The notes beneath the pieces are model-generated. The model searched no databases. It saw only the letters and a program-made list of their open reading frames with translations, and had not been told where the DNA came from. Shown piece by piece: positions 21,501 through 30,856 of a DNA stretch of 64,000 nucleotides (positions are counted from its first letter, which is position 1; each line of letters starts with the position of its first letter). The translations under genes and the position numbers were made by a program. This DNA comes from Ailanthus altissimus (Eukaryota > Streptophyta > Magnoliopsida > Sapindales > Simaroubaceae): assembly GCA_946807835.1 (NCBI GenBank), contig OX327704.1, forward strand, positions 9,300,001 to 9,364,000. Direction: 5' to 3'.

Positions 21501-23344
21501 ATCTTCAGTGACTGTTTCTGGTTCTTTCTGCTCCTCAAAGTGTGAGTTTTCACTCACATTGTCACACAATTGAAGCAAATAATTCAATAAATCATTGGAG
21601 AGAAATGCAAGGTTTATAGAGAGGAAGACGCCAAACCATCCAACCCGAACTCTTACACAATAAAGAGAATAAACTGTCACCATTAATACCACCAGTCGTG
21701 CATGACTTAGAGAAAATAAATAGCCTGCACCTCGCATTGCACAGCATAAAACTTATTAGATCTACTGAAATTGATCATATGAACAAAAGTGTATCTACAT
21801 GAACAAACCTCAACTTGCCAAGACAACTATCTGAAAATTTACTTTTGCCACCATATGACATTTTGATAGTTACCACAGTCAAGTATCAGCCCGTTACCAA
21901 TTGCAACAAACTCACGTAAAATCTTCATTAGAAGACAGGCTCTGCTCATGCTATACATGAACATATAGATACATTATATGTAATACAAAAAGCTCATATT
22001 AAAATGCTTTCTTTGCACAAAAAATTTTTTGATTGAGTCTTGTAATATTTTCCTTATAATTATCACTCCATAACAGATTGTTTTGAGAACTCTTTCTTCT
22101 GGAACACAATACAAGAAAAAAAAACATGTGATGTTAAGGAAATATGATTCACAGTCATAGACAGTTTACCACCAATTACAACAAGAATGCAAAAAACTAC
22201 TCTACAAAAATTTGTTTTCACATGCATAGTATTCACCCATCGTGTGATACAGCTAAAACAGCCTCATGACATTCCATTAAATAAATGTTTTAGAACATAA
22301 AAAGAGTAAAGTATATATAAAAAGCACAGCAAATGATGTCACTTAAAATCATCACTAAGTCCAAGGCCAAGAAACCTAAGCATACCTCCAACTATAAATA
22401 ATGTTCCGGTTATCCAAAAGTTGGCATACATCCCTAAAACCAAAATAGCAAACAGCCCTACAATAAAAAGCCCAGGAGTGCAACCCAAGTACCGAACAGC
22501 AGCTCCAGCAGCTCCCTGAATAATTGGAGGGAACTATTAGTTGCATTATACATAGATCATTTTGAAAAGTAAGATATTCAGTTTGATGGGTGCAACTGGG
22601 CGAAGCCTTTGCAGTGCTAAGTGCCATTTAACTCATCATTGACCCACAGTCATAATCTCTTAGCAGTTTTCACTATTTTCTCATCTCAAAGTTTTCTTTT
22701 TTTTTTTTTCTTTTTTGATACTTCTTTCATATCACAGTTAAACATAGGCTCTTGGGACCCCTACAGAAGTTGTAGATCAAATCCAAAAAAAGAGAAATAG
22801 AGAAAAGCTTCTCTTCCTTGTGTAACATCAACTATTGCTCACCACATTAAATTCTTTAATTTTTATCTCCATAATATGTTTCTTACAAATCAACTTAACT
22901 GATTAACATTACTCCATAGATCCATTAGCAGTAATTACCCCATCACAAATCCATATGTGGTATATTTCAAAAATGTTATCAAAACATTATGACTCATGAC
23001 ACACAAAAGAAACAAAACGTGAAACGTACCATAGAGAGGAGCACATAAAGCAAGCAAGACATAGAAGTGAGACTAATGAAGCAGCTCCACATTATAACAA
23101 ACAAATAAGAGGAACCCAGTTTGATCATCGACTGAAAACCCCTTACAACACAGCTCTTCCAATGAACCAACAACAAGCACAAAAGCAATCCAAGTTTGGC
23201 GCAGCCAGTGCACACCATTGGCCAATGCCGCTCTATTAACACACCCATTTTGTCCCTGAAACACCCCAAAGCTGTTCGCGAGAACACATGTTTCTGGGAT
23301 TGCAGCCATTTCCACCCATGCTTCACCAGCCCTATGTCCTCCAT
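6561..23344 (-). CDS. Membrane-anchored J-domain co-chaperone, DNAJC14/Jiv type (At1g16680-like), nine exons
   Basis: Nine exons with GT-AG junctions join into 553 residues: 23030-23344, 22386-22515, 21234-21724, 20732-20812, 20485-20589, 15452-15565, 15278-15361, 8257-8328 and 6561-6830. The start MEDIGL and the end WRRSST match the plant family as I know it. Residues about 45-230 are strongly hydrophobic with several transmembrane segments. Residues about 287-355 form the J domain, with DHYETLGF, then HPD at 317-319, then KRDYDEQL. Residues about 378-470 form a Jiv90-like (PF14901) domain with C389-C392, C400, C404, C411 and C414-C415, then W450s and CQGMACRPNTHRP. An acidic stretch DDDEEEFELWLQQAL precedes a basic tail. 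The family stimulates Hsp70 ATPase through HPD; an ER-membrane location is inferred from the animal homologue. Exons 4-8 are all multiples of three. Introns 5 and 7 carry copia elements in antisense, yet no exon is damaged, so the gene is probably functional. Confidence 0.93.
7755..8010 (+). repeat. TRIM-like (small LTR element) remnant in intron 8
   Basis: Two similar words flank this stretch: AATAGCTCAAACTTTTGGGT near 7763 and AATAGCTTAAGTTTTTGGAT near 7971. The first is followed by TGATAATAGAGCC (7790-7802), which differs at three positions from the plant methionine-tRNA primer-binding word TGGTATCAGAGCC. Between them are GGTAGTGGTTGTGTTTGGTTC and CACGTACAAGTGGACGTGAA. The layout looks like LTR, PBS, short spacer, LTR. 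Most of intron 8 (6831-8256) is otherwise featureless AT-rich sequence. Confidence 0.35.
8503..8832 (+). repeat. 5' LTR of the intron-7 copia element
   Basis: 330 bp, starting TGTGAAGCAGAACC. It contains the direct repeat TTGTTATATAGTTA (twice, near 8595 and 8617) and a TATA box TATATAA at 8680-8686. The end is CTCACT, directly followed by the primer-binding word. Confidence 0.9.
8833..8844 (+). promoter_or_regulatory. Primer-binding site of the intron-7 copia element
   Basis: TGGTATAAGAGC differs at one position from the plant copia primer-binding word TGGTATCAGAGC, which pairs with the 3' end of initiator methionine tRNA. It abuts the LTR with no spacer. Confidence 0.8.
8849..13243 (+). 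pseudogene. Broken copia gag-pol polyprotein
   Basis: Order of recognisable parts: gag with the copia core LDSNNFLLWKSQ (near 8955); zinc knuckle CQICFKQGHGALKC (near 9750); protease WYMDSGATNHV (near 9920); GAG-pre-integrase with the C-x2-C pair CSFCQYGK (near 10560); integrase D,D,E seen as LVDDYTR, LQSDHGGEF and NGRVERKHK; reverse transcriptase with YGLKQAPRAW and YVDD (near 12300); RNase H ending in the C-terminal run DIFTKALP. Lesions include a frameshift near 9045, TGA at 9285-9287, TAA at 9831-9833, TAG at 10395-10397, changes of frame near 10660, 11062 and 11470, TAG at 11854-11856, and further breaks between 12690 and 12980. Several stops look like C-to-T changes of Arg, Gln or Trp codons, as expected for a long-methylated copy. 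Confidence 0.9.
13257..13584 (+). repeat. 3' LTR of the intron-7 copia element
   Basis: 328 bp, TGTGAAGCGG to CTCACT, with TATATAA at 13434-13440. It is preceded by the purine tract GCGGGGGGA. It differs from the 5' LTR at about ten sites, so the insertion is not recent but not ancient. Confidence 0.9.
13590..15277. other. Remainder of intron 7
   Basis: AT-rich intron sequence with a T-rich run near 14025-14050 and one short foldback element (14266-14412). I see no coding exon here between exons 7 and 8. Confidence 0.6.
14266..14412. repeat. Short foldback / MITE-like hairpin in intron 7
   Basis: The left arm contains GGTGCAGACAGATGC followed by TAACTAAACTCC. The right arm is the inverted counterpart GGAGTTTAGTTA and GCGGACATCTGCAC. 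The outer parts (ACACATATATACACATATAC and TATATATATGTATAT) also pair. Arms are about 55 bp with a short GCGCTGGCC-containing loop. The exact ends and TSD were not resolved. Confidence 0.6.
15920..16061 (+). repeat. 5' LTR of the intron-5 copia element
   Basis: Only about 142 bp, unusually short. It holds a tandem word TGCTTGTATTA (twice), a perfect 12-bp inverted repeat CTAGTTGTAAAG / CTTTACAACTAG separated by ATAG, and a TATA box TATATATA at 15996-16003. It ends TTCTTCA. Confidence 0.93.
16062..16074 (+). promoter_or_regulatory. Primer-binding site of the intron-5 copia element
   Basis: TGGTATCAGAGCC is the exact plant copia primer-binding word complementary to initiator methionine tRNA. 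It follows the 5' LTR directly. Confidence 0.93.
16075..16800 (+). other. GC-rich untranslated leader with repeated hairpin 15-mer
   Basis: This leader is far richer in C and G than its surroundings and is dominated by CCGGCG / GCCGCCG words. The 15-mer CGCGCCTCCACGCGC occurs three times without change (16258-16272, 16402-16416, 16559-16573). Its flanks CGCG/GCGCG pair around CCTCCA, so each copy can form a small stem-loop. The leader has no long open frame on the plus strand. A role in RNA packaging, dimerisation or translation control is possible but is inference. Confidence 0.8.
16801..20144 (+). pseudogene. Copia pol with gag deletion and one terminal frameshift
   Basis: An uninterrupted frame of 1057 codons starts MTTTQNFKTSRHLSS. 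After about 45 residues it is already in the gag-protease linker, so the gag core and CCHC knuckle are missing in frame. Protease WILDSGASDHISG is at about residues 60-72. The GAG-pre-integrase CESCQFGKHSRG is near 215. Integrase D,D,E appears as FIDDYSRCTW, RSDNARE and NGVAERKNR. RT has YGLKQSPRAW and YVDDIVITGND. RNase H has DADWAGSPSDRRST. The frame ends early at 19974. Comparing it with related RNase H ends suggests a single-base loss near 19955, after which the normal C-terminal reading continues to a TGA at 20142-20144. All catalytic motifs of protease, integrase and RT look intact. Confidence 0.9.
20152..20294 (+). repeat. 3' LTR of the intron-5 copia element
   Basis: About 143 bp, the same words as the 5' LTR from TGTGGAAATGC to TTCTTCA. 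The 28-bp palindrome is at 20192-20219. It differs from the 5' LTR by at most one base by eye. Confidence 0.93.
21005..21110 (+). repeat. Fragment related to the intron-8 TRIM-like sequence
   Basis: In intron 3 (20813-21233) the word AAAGCTTAAGTTTTTGGGTC plus AAGTGTAACTTAA matches the words in intron 8 near 7763 and 7971. It continues TTGGCCAGTTTGACCAGTTTG and ends without a visible second LTR. Confidence 0.35.
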
Positions 23345-24213
23345 ATTGCTAACAAAAGGAAGAAGCCACTAATAATTAAACACAAATATCTTGAATTTGA
23401 TAAAAGTTGCTATCGGTAACCATCAATTTGAATCCGAAAATGGGTTATCATGTTTAACAAATTAGATTGCAGCTCAGGAATGCTGCTAATACTACTACTA
23501 CCCATAGTAAAAGCTCAGCTCAGCTTAGCTTAGCTTGATCTGGCTAAAATTACAAAAATGTCCCAAGGATTTCACAGGCTTCTTGCTAATAAAGTGGGCA
23601 AAAGAAGATGCAGAATAACCATGTGACAATTAATATACAGTTCAGATGATCAAAGAGGAGAATAGCAGAGAAGCCCCACTGAATTGAGTCACGTTCAAAG
23701 CGAAATTGCTTCAAATCTAAGTTTCCAGAAAAGCAAAAATCACTCAAAAAAGAAAATAAAATATTCCACTTTTTTCACACTAATGTCTTCTCTTTAGACT
23801 GAAATCTGAATTTTAAAACCACCACCCCATCAGCTTACAGAACAGATACCAAAAAAGGGAGATTTGGGGGAGTGATTTTCATAAGAGATCGATTTGGATG
23901 AAGAGAAATTGGACAGTGATTGGAATCGTAATTTTTGTTCAGGTGAGGGAGAATAGAAACCCTAGCTTTATTTATTTCTATATTTTAAAATTTTATTTTC
24001 TGTTTGTCGAGAGAGAGATCGTGAAAAAAGAAAGATAAAAAAGTGTTAAAAAAAAGTTTTGCTTAAAGAGAGAGACAGAAGTGAGCAAGTGACGACTTCT
24101 TTTTCTTCGCATCACACGGGAAAGAGAGAAATCAGATGATGACAATAATTTTTGTCATAATTACAAGTAAATATAATTATGTTACAATGTTTTCATTTGA
24201 GTCCACATTCTTA
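23345..24213 (-). promoter_or_regulatory. 5' leader and promoter region of the J-protein gene
   Basis: Upstream of the ATG at 23344 on the minus strand the sequence is non-coding. It contains AAACCCTAG-type words near 23950 (written in the plus strand as GAAACCCTAGC), CT-rich stretches at 24000-24120 (TCTCTCTCTT on the minus strand) and an AT-rich TAATTATATTTA near 24165 that could serve as the TATA region. A 5' UTR intron cannot be excluded. The LINE tail lies immediately beyond, at 24214. Confidence 0.4.
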
Positions 24214-24231
24214 TTTTTTTTTTTTTTTTTT
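24214..24231 (-). repeat. Poly(A) tail of the LINE
   Basis: A run of 18 T on the plus strand lies just downstream (minus sense) of the ORF2 stop, marking the 3' end of the LINE. Confidence 0.85.
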
Positions 24232-24262
24232 GAAACTTTAAATATATATCTTTAAATGCAAA

Positions 24263-27200
24263 TTAAGAGGAGAAATCCTCTAGTACAAAGTATTCGAGTT
24301 GGGGTGGTACTTTCCCAAACCAAATAGTTTCAGAACTCAAATTTTGAGCCAAGTGTGCCAGTTCATGGGCCACCCGATTGGTGGACCGATGAGAGAAACA
24401 GAAGGAGCAGAAATTGAAAGATGCAGCTAAAGTCTTAATTTCATACAATACCAAGCCAAGTTCAGAAAATGAGTGGGGAACAGTATTGATGTCATGGATA
24501 ACACCCGCAGCATCAGACGCAACCTCAATAGCAGCTAAACCCAACAGCCTAGCCAAATGAAGACTTCGAAGTATTGCCATTGCTTCAAGGGTGGCCACTG
24601 GGGGTTTTACATTCATCGGGAAAGATGACGATGCCAAGATAGCTCCGTGATGGTCCCGCAAAATCACACCTAATCCCACCTTTGGGTGTTTTGAGGAGAG
24701 ACTGGCGTCGGTGTTAACTTTTATTAAACCCAGCCTAGGAGCCACCCAACTCATGCTTGGTTTACACTTGGTTTCAATCTTGCTTGTTACAGTGGACATT
24801 AACTCGTGCCAATAAAACTTGGACCAATTTGGCACATCCTTAACCTGCATTAGTTTCTTTTCCATAACAAATTGGTTTCTAACAAACCATAATCTCCAAA
24901 ACATGATTAACAGCATCTCCAAATCCATTGCAGATAGACACGCCTTGCATTCCATAAAAAGGTCTAGGATATTTGTATTATGGGAGATACAGATGCCTTT
25001 CAAAAAAGGGCAGGCCTGGCGTACCTTTTTTAGCGAGTCACAAAGCCATAGTGCGTGAATGGAGTTCTCAGCTCCTTTTGCACATCGGCAACAATGCTCA
25101 TCAATAGGGACATGGTGTCTTTTAAGATTTACAGCAACCGGGATCCAACCATGAATAAGTCTCCAAATAAAGTGTTTGATTTTTTGGGGGATCTTTAGGC
25201 CCCACAACAGCTGCCACCAGGATTTGGATTCAGAATTTTCATTACTAGGAGATGCTTGGTTTGGAAAATAGGATAGCCAGTAACCACTCTTTATAGAGTA
25301 TTTTCCATGTTTGTCAAAATGCCACATAACTGAGTCAGTTTGCTGTTCCAAAGATAGAGAGCGCGGAATACTGAGTATTAGTTCATATTCTTCAACTGGA
25401 AAACAATCACGAACTAACTCACTGTTCCATGCCCCTTATGGTAGTAGTAGATCTGCCACTAGAGAGTGCTCTGGTAAGTGATGAGGAAAGGATGGTTTAA
25501 AAGAGAGGGGTCATGGTAACCACTGGTCATGGTAAATTGATACAGCTGATCCATCACCAATACGCCAGCGGAGTCCTTTTTTAAGCAGCTCTCTACCCCA
25601 TAAAATAGATTTCCAAACCAGAGAGTCAGAATGTCTAGGAGGTACCTGTAGAAAAGATGAATTAGTAAAATAAATGCCTTGGAGAGTTCGCGCCACCAAT
25701 GATTCTGGATTTGATATCACTCTCCAGCCTTGTTTAGCCAGGGTGGCTTGGTTAAAAGAGGCCAGATCCCTAAAACCCAAGCCACCTTCTTTTTTGTGGC
25801 GGCACAGCCTATCCCATGTACACCAGTGGATCTTTCTGGAACACTCATCACCTCCCCAAAAAAATCTGGTACACAGTCTCTGGATTTCCCTGGTTAGACT
25901 CTTTGGGAGTCTGAACAAATTCATAACATAGGTCGATATTGCTTGGATAACAGCTTTTAGAAGTGTTTCCCGACCCCCAGCAGAAAAAAGGTGCCTCTTC
26001 CAACCCTTCAGCTTATTCCATATTTTCTCCTTTACAGCAGCAAATAGATTCTGCTTGTTTTTACTAGTGACACAAGGGAGTCCCAAGTATTTAGAGTGGT
26101 GGGGAACTTGGACAACACCAAGATATTGGGTGAGAATGGCAGCAACATCCCCAGAAATAGATTTTCCAAAACATACAGCAGATTTTTGGTAATTGATCAA
26201 CTGTCCAGATGCATGCTCATAAGAGCGCAAAATTTCTTTGATCAATGTGCAATTGGTTTGAGAGGCCCTTGTAAATATGAGGCTGTCATCAGCAAAAAAT
26301 AAGTGGGAGATTATTGGTCCCATGTTCCTGTTGGGATTTGTGCTTACGTGCCATCCCATAATGTATAAATACATAATGATTGTATTTATACAATTATTAT
26401 TTCTAATAAAATCGTTAATATTATTTTATTAAATGGTAAGATGCTTGTAACGTTTTAGACATTGTATGATCTGAAGGAGTTCGGATTTTGTCTAAAAGAG
26501 TTTAGACCAGGGCTAAGAGTTAGCAACGCTAATAGTTATAAACACTAAGAGTTAGTGGTACTAAGAGTTAGCAAAATCTAATGAGTTAGAGCCTTGTCTG
26601 AAATGGGACAATGACCTGAGAATATATTAGTAATGATATAGCTGCAATGAGTTGCAGATGGTGCTAAGAAATGTCATTATGCAAGTATGTTCTCAAACAT
26701 AATGTTCCTGATCTAATTTCATCGATGCGGGTCTATCGGTGAAACCTATTAATATAGATTAGTGTATGTCTATATCTGGATGGTCCAGATGGTTAGTCTT
26801 AGCAAACCATAAGCTTAGTAGGAAGCTCGTATAGAGATACAAGTATTCAGTAAGGACTGGATATTGAACAGACTCACGAAGACATCCAATAGACATCTCA
26901 TAAAGCCGTCAATGGAAGGTCTTTCGAGTTGAGTAGTATTTGTGGTCCTTTGACCTGAGCGCCACGGTGGGCTTGTGAGTGATCCACCATGCTTTGGTTC
27001 CACACATGTCAGAAACCTTTCATGGTCTGACCGCTGGGTGTCGCTGGGTATGGTCCGATGCTCATGGAGTTCGGTGTGCGTAGATATGGGATCCATCAGC
27101 TCATATGAGTGGGTTGTATATCCTAATGCTCTGAGATTGTATTTCAGAAAGTCTTGTGGCCGCAAGCATAAACCTCGAAAAAGATATTTCGGAGGAATAA

Positions 27201-30200
27201 ACAATATCACAAAAGTGTTTGTGGATATTATTTTATGAAATATAAATCTGGAGATAAGTTCGTGGTTGAGCAAATAGAGATTTAACGGTGATGATCTATA
27301 TCTCTGCTCTTCAAGGATATAAATGATGGAAGGATTATACGAATATGTAATAACCTCAACTTGTATGGTCTAACATGCTAATTTGTAATATCCGTAACGT
27401 GTGTGTGGGATATTGTTCACGGACGTATAGAGGAGCTCTATATGACAAATTAGGTGTGGACCTAGAGAGTCTCACAATATGAAGTATACTGGTTGTGCAC
27501 TGGGGTAGCGGATTGGATTGAATAGTTCGATCCAATAAATTTCAGTAAAAGAGAACGATTATTTAGGGATCCCTCGGATTATACATTTGTCAAGACTTAA
27601 TTATTAAGTACATCACTTAATTAATTAACAAGGGTTGTTAATTAATAGAATATTGACAAATGACAAAATTTGTTCCATGATTTTATTTTACCTTTTTACC
27701 ATTTAACCATGGTAGTAAAAATTAGTAAGGTAAAAGTAATTATTCAAAATTGTTTTGAATAATTAAATCATATATTATTATTATATTATTAGATAATATT
27801 ATAATATATATAGATCATGGCATTGTATTTTAATACAATGAGTGGCCTAGATGTTGGCCATTTAATTACCCATTATAATTAAAGTAATTATAATTGTTAG
27901 GTAAAGATTAATTTTGGTGGCCATTATTCTAGTGCTTGGTTTAATTAATTCTAAATGGAAGACCAACAATAAAATTGGTGGAGCACTTCATTTTGTTTAT
28001 TTTGTTTAATCAAAGTGTTGAATAAACAAAATGAATTTTGGCAAAACAATTGAATTCAATTCATTCATTCAATTTTGGGAGAAGATTTTGGCAATGGCAA
28101 GGAAGAGAGGTAAGAGAGAGTTCTTTGAGTTTTATTCTTTCAAATATTGAAAAATAAACAAACTTCTCTTCATCTCCTTCTTTAATGGATGGCCAAAATG
28201 AATGATATGTAAATGGAGAAAAAGATAATTATTTTACAAAGAGTTGTTCAAAATAATTATCATGTAGAAATTGTTTCTAAGATTAATATACAAGAGTTGT
28301 ATGTTAAAGATTTTTAATTTATACAAGAGTTGTATAGAAAATATTTACTATCTCCATTTAAGAAACAAAAATTGTATTCAAAAGAGTTTGAATACAAATG
28401 CTGAAAATTTTAAACACTAAGCTACCATTCTAGCTCCTTAATCCCACCAAAAGTTATGGACTAGAATTGTTCAACATATACTTCAAGATGAGCTCTTCAC
28501 ATGGATTATTGAAGAACTTGAAGATTTTGTAAAGCTACCTTCATTAGGTGAGTATTTTACATTATGTGTTATAATACAATATTGTTCAATATGTTTATAT
28601 TTGTATAATTGTTATACTTGTTCATATATGTGATATATGTTGTTCATCATGTTCATAATTGTATAATTGTTATACTTATGCATATATGTGATATATGTTG
28701 AATTTGTTAAAATGGGTGTATTTTGTAACATGCTTCCGCTTCGCATATAGTAATTTTTTGAAATTACGCACACACTCGTATAATCACACACTCTATGATA
28801 AAAACCCAACAGTTCCCACATCTCAACCCCTGCAATCCTCGATGCTGTTCAGCAAACTTTAGAAGAGTGGAGAGGCCTTCCGTGCAAAATAGAAACAAAT
28901 ATGGGGACAAAGGGTCACCCTGGCGAAGGCCTCTTGAAGGAGAAAAAGAACCGTGTGGAACGCCATTAATAATAATAGAGTATGAAACAGAAGATATGCA
29001 CCTGTGAATTATTTGGCACCACTTGTCAGAGAATCCCAGTCTCCTCATCATAGCAAGTAGAAAAGGCCATTCTACCCGATCGTAGGCTTTAGACATGTCC
29101 AATTTTAGAGCCAAATAATTTCCAGCAGAAAATTTATTGCGTTTTATAGCATGGAGACATTCAAATCCGATTATAGCATTGTCAGTGATTAGGCGACCGG
29201 GGACAAAAGCACTCTGGGTTTCGGATATTACCTCATTCATAACACTCCGCACTCTGTTGGCCAGTGCCCTTGAAATAATTTTGTACACCACATTACAAAG
29301 GCTGATCGGTCGAAAATCCGCACAAACTTTAGGCTCGTTTACTTTAGGAATTAAGGTAATCAGGGTCTCATTGACCTTTCCGAGAGCATTCCCATTATTC
29401 AGAAAACCCAGGCATGCCCGGCAAATGTCAGGTCCCACAATGTCCCAGAATTTTTGGTAGAATAGAGCAGGCATACCATCTCTGCCAGGGGTTTTAGTGG
29501 GGTGCATCTGGAATACTGCCTTCTGGATTTCATCAGCATGGAATGGCGAGTCCAGCCATTGGATGTGTTGTGCAGACAGTCGCGGCTCCACACTAGAGGT
29601 AACGGAATCAATATCAGACCCCGAGGGATTAGAAGAGGAGAATAAGTCTGAGAAGTATTTTACAAAAGTCTTTGCAGTTTGGTTTATGTCTGAAATCCAA
29701 ACCCCATCCCTGCCAGTACTCCCAGAAATAAGGTTCTTTTTCCTTCGGCCAGATGCTTTATAATGAAAGAAACGTGAGTTTTTATCCCCTGCCTTCAACC
29801 ACTGCACCCTTGAACGCTGTCTCCAGTAGATCTCCTCTTTATACAACAAGGCATCTAAGGATTTCTGGGTCTTTGTTATTTCCTGCCAAGTCTGAGCATT
29901 TACCTGTTTGTTTAGAGCCCCCAACAAATGTTTTTTTTCTCTTATTCTGGTTTTCAAGTTTCGAAAATGTGAGAAATTCCAGTCCTTCAGTTGGGATCCT
30001 ATATGCAGGAGATTCCTACCCACTGAATCAAGAGAGTGTACATTTTGGTGCCACCCCTCAGATATAATTTTTCTGCAATCTTCTTCTTCCGCCCAAGCTT
30101 CTTCAAAGTGGAATCTGGTGTTGTGGCGTTTAGGATGACTTCTATTACTAGGTATACCAACATCTCCTAAAGATAGCATGAGAGGCCGGTGATCAGATCC

Positions 30201-30856
30201 CATAAATCCAGATGTTGTACGAAAGCATCAGGGAACAGGCAATGCCAAGAGAAAGAGCAGAGCATTCGATCAAGTCTTTCCTGGATAAAGTGGCTAGGAT
30301 CGTGTCCGTTACACCAGGTGAGCAACGGCCCTTTGGACTGGATGCCCAAAAGCCCACATTCATCGATGGCATTTCTGAAGTTTTGCATAAGGTAAGGGGG
30401 GCGTGGCAAGCCACCCTCTTTTTCAGAACTATGAAGGATCTCATTGAAATCCCCACCACATACCCAGAGAAGAGTGGACAACGCACATATGCGTCGCAAG
30501 AGTGTCCACGAGTGGACACGTTGGGATACTTCCGGATGACCGTAAAAACCTGTGAACCTCCAGTTGTTCCCTATTCCAGTAATTGAAACATCAATATGGA
30601 AACGGGAGTAGGATAGAAGGGAGATGTCTACCTTATTAGACCAAAGGAGCGCCATACCACCGCCGCGTCCTCTTCTTTCAACTACAAGTTTACCACGAAA
30701 ATCAAGTTTCACTCTAAGATCCTCCAATCTTTGTCTCTATGCTCGTGTCTCCATAAGGAAGATCACCTCAGGGCAGTGCTCCTGTACTAGTGAGTACAGG
30801 GTATGGAATGTGCGAGGGTTGCCCAAACCTCGCACATTCCAACTTAGGATTTTCAT
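24263..30856 (-). pseudogene. LINE ORF2: endonuclease, reverse transcriptase, RNase H (broken)
   Basis: The ATG at 30854-30856 begins MKILSWNVRG, an APE-type endonuclease start. GFYGHP, GGDFNEI, LLTWCNG and SDHRPL follow. RT motifs include LDMSKAYDRVEW, GLRQGDPLSPYLF and FFADDSLIF. The C-terminal part (25351-24263) has a zf-RVT-like stretch with WRLIHGWIPV and HALWLCD. It then has an RNase H with VNTDAS, TLEAMA, ASDAA and RVAHELA. Lesions: TAG at 30737-30739, a one-base frameshift near 30204, a solo LTR at 26329-28811, TGA at 25511-25513 and TAA at 25436-25438. Reading frames on both sides of the solo LTR agree once the LTR and one TSD copy are discounted, so the frame was open there before that insertion. 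Confidence 0.92.
26329..28811 (+). mobile_element. Solo LTR (2483 bp) of a large copia-type family, inside LINE ORF2
   Basis: It starts TGTTGGGATTTGTGC and ends AAAAACCCAACA, giving 7-bp inverted termini TGTTGGG/CCCAACA. It is flanked by a perfect duplication GTTCC (26324-26328 and 28812-28816). The U5-like end (ACATGCTTCCGC ... AAATTACGCACACACTCG) resembles the ends of long Angela/SIRE-type copia LTRs, giving plus orientation. There is no PBS after it and no internal domain, so it is a solo LTR left by recombination. Related copies, all inverted relative to this one, lie at 41524-43949 and 46990-50027. Confidence 0.9.

Noticed and set aside
26815..27273. A 152-residue minus-strand frame and its homologue at 43033-43443 as a conserved gene
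   Set aside because: Both lie inside copies of the same LTR family; the similarity is shared LTR sequence, not protein conservation.
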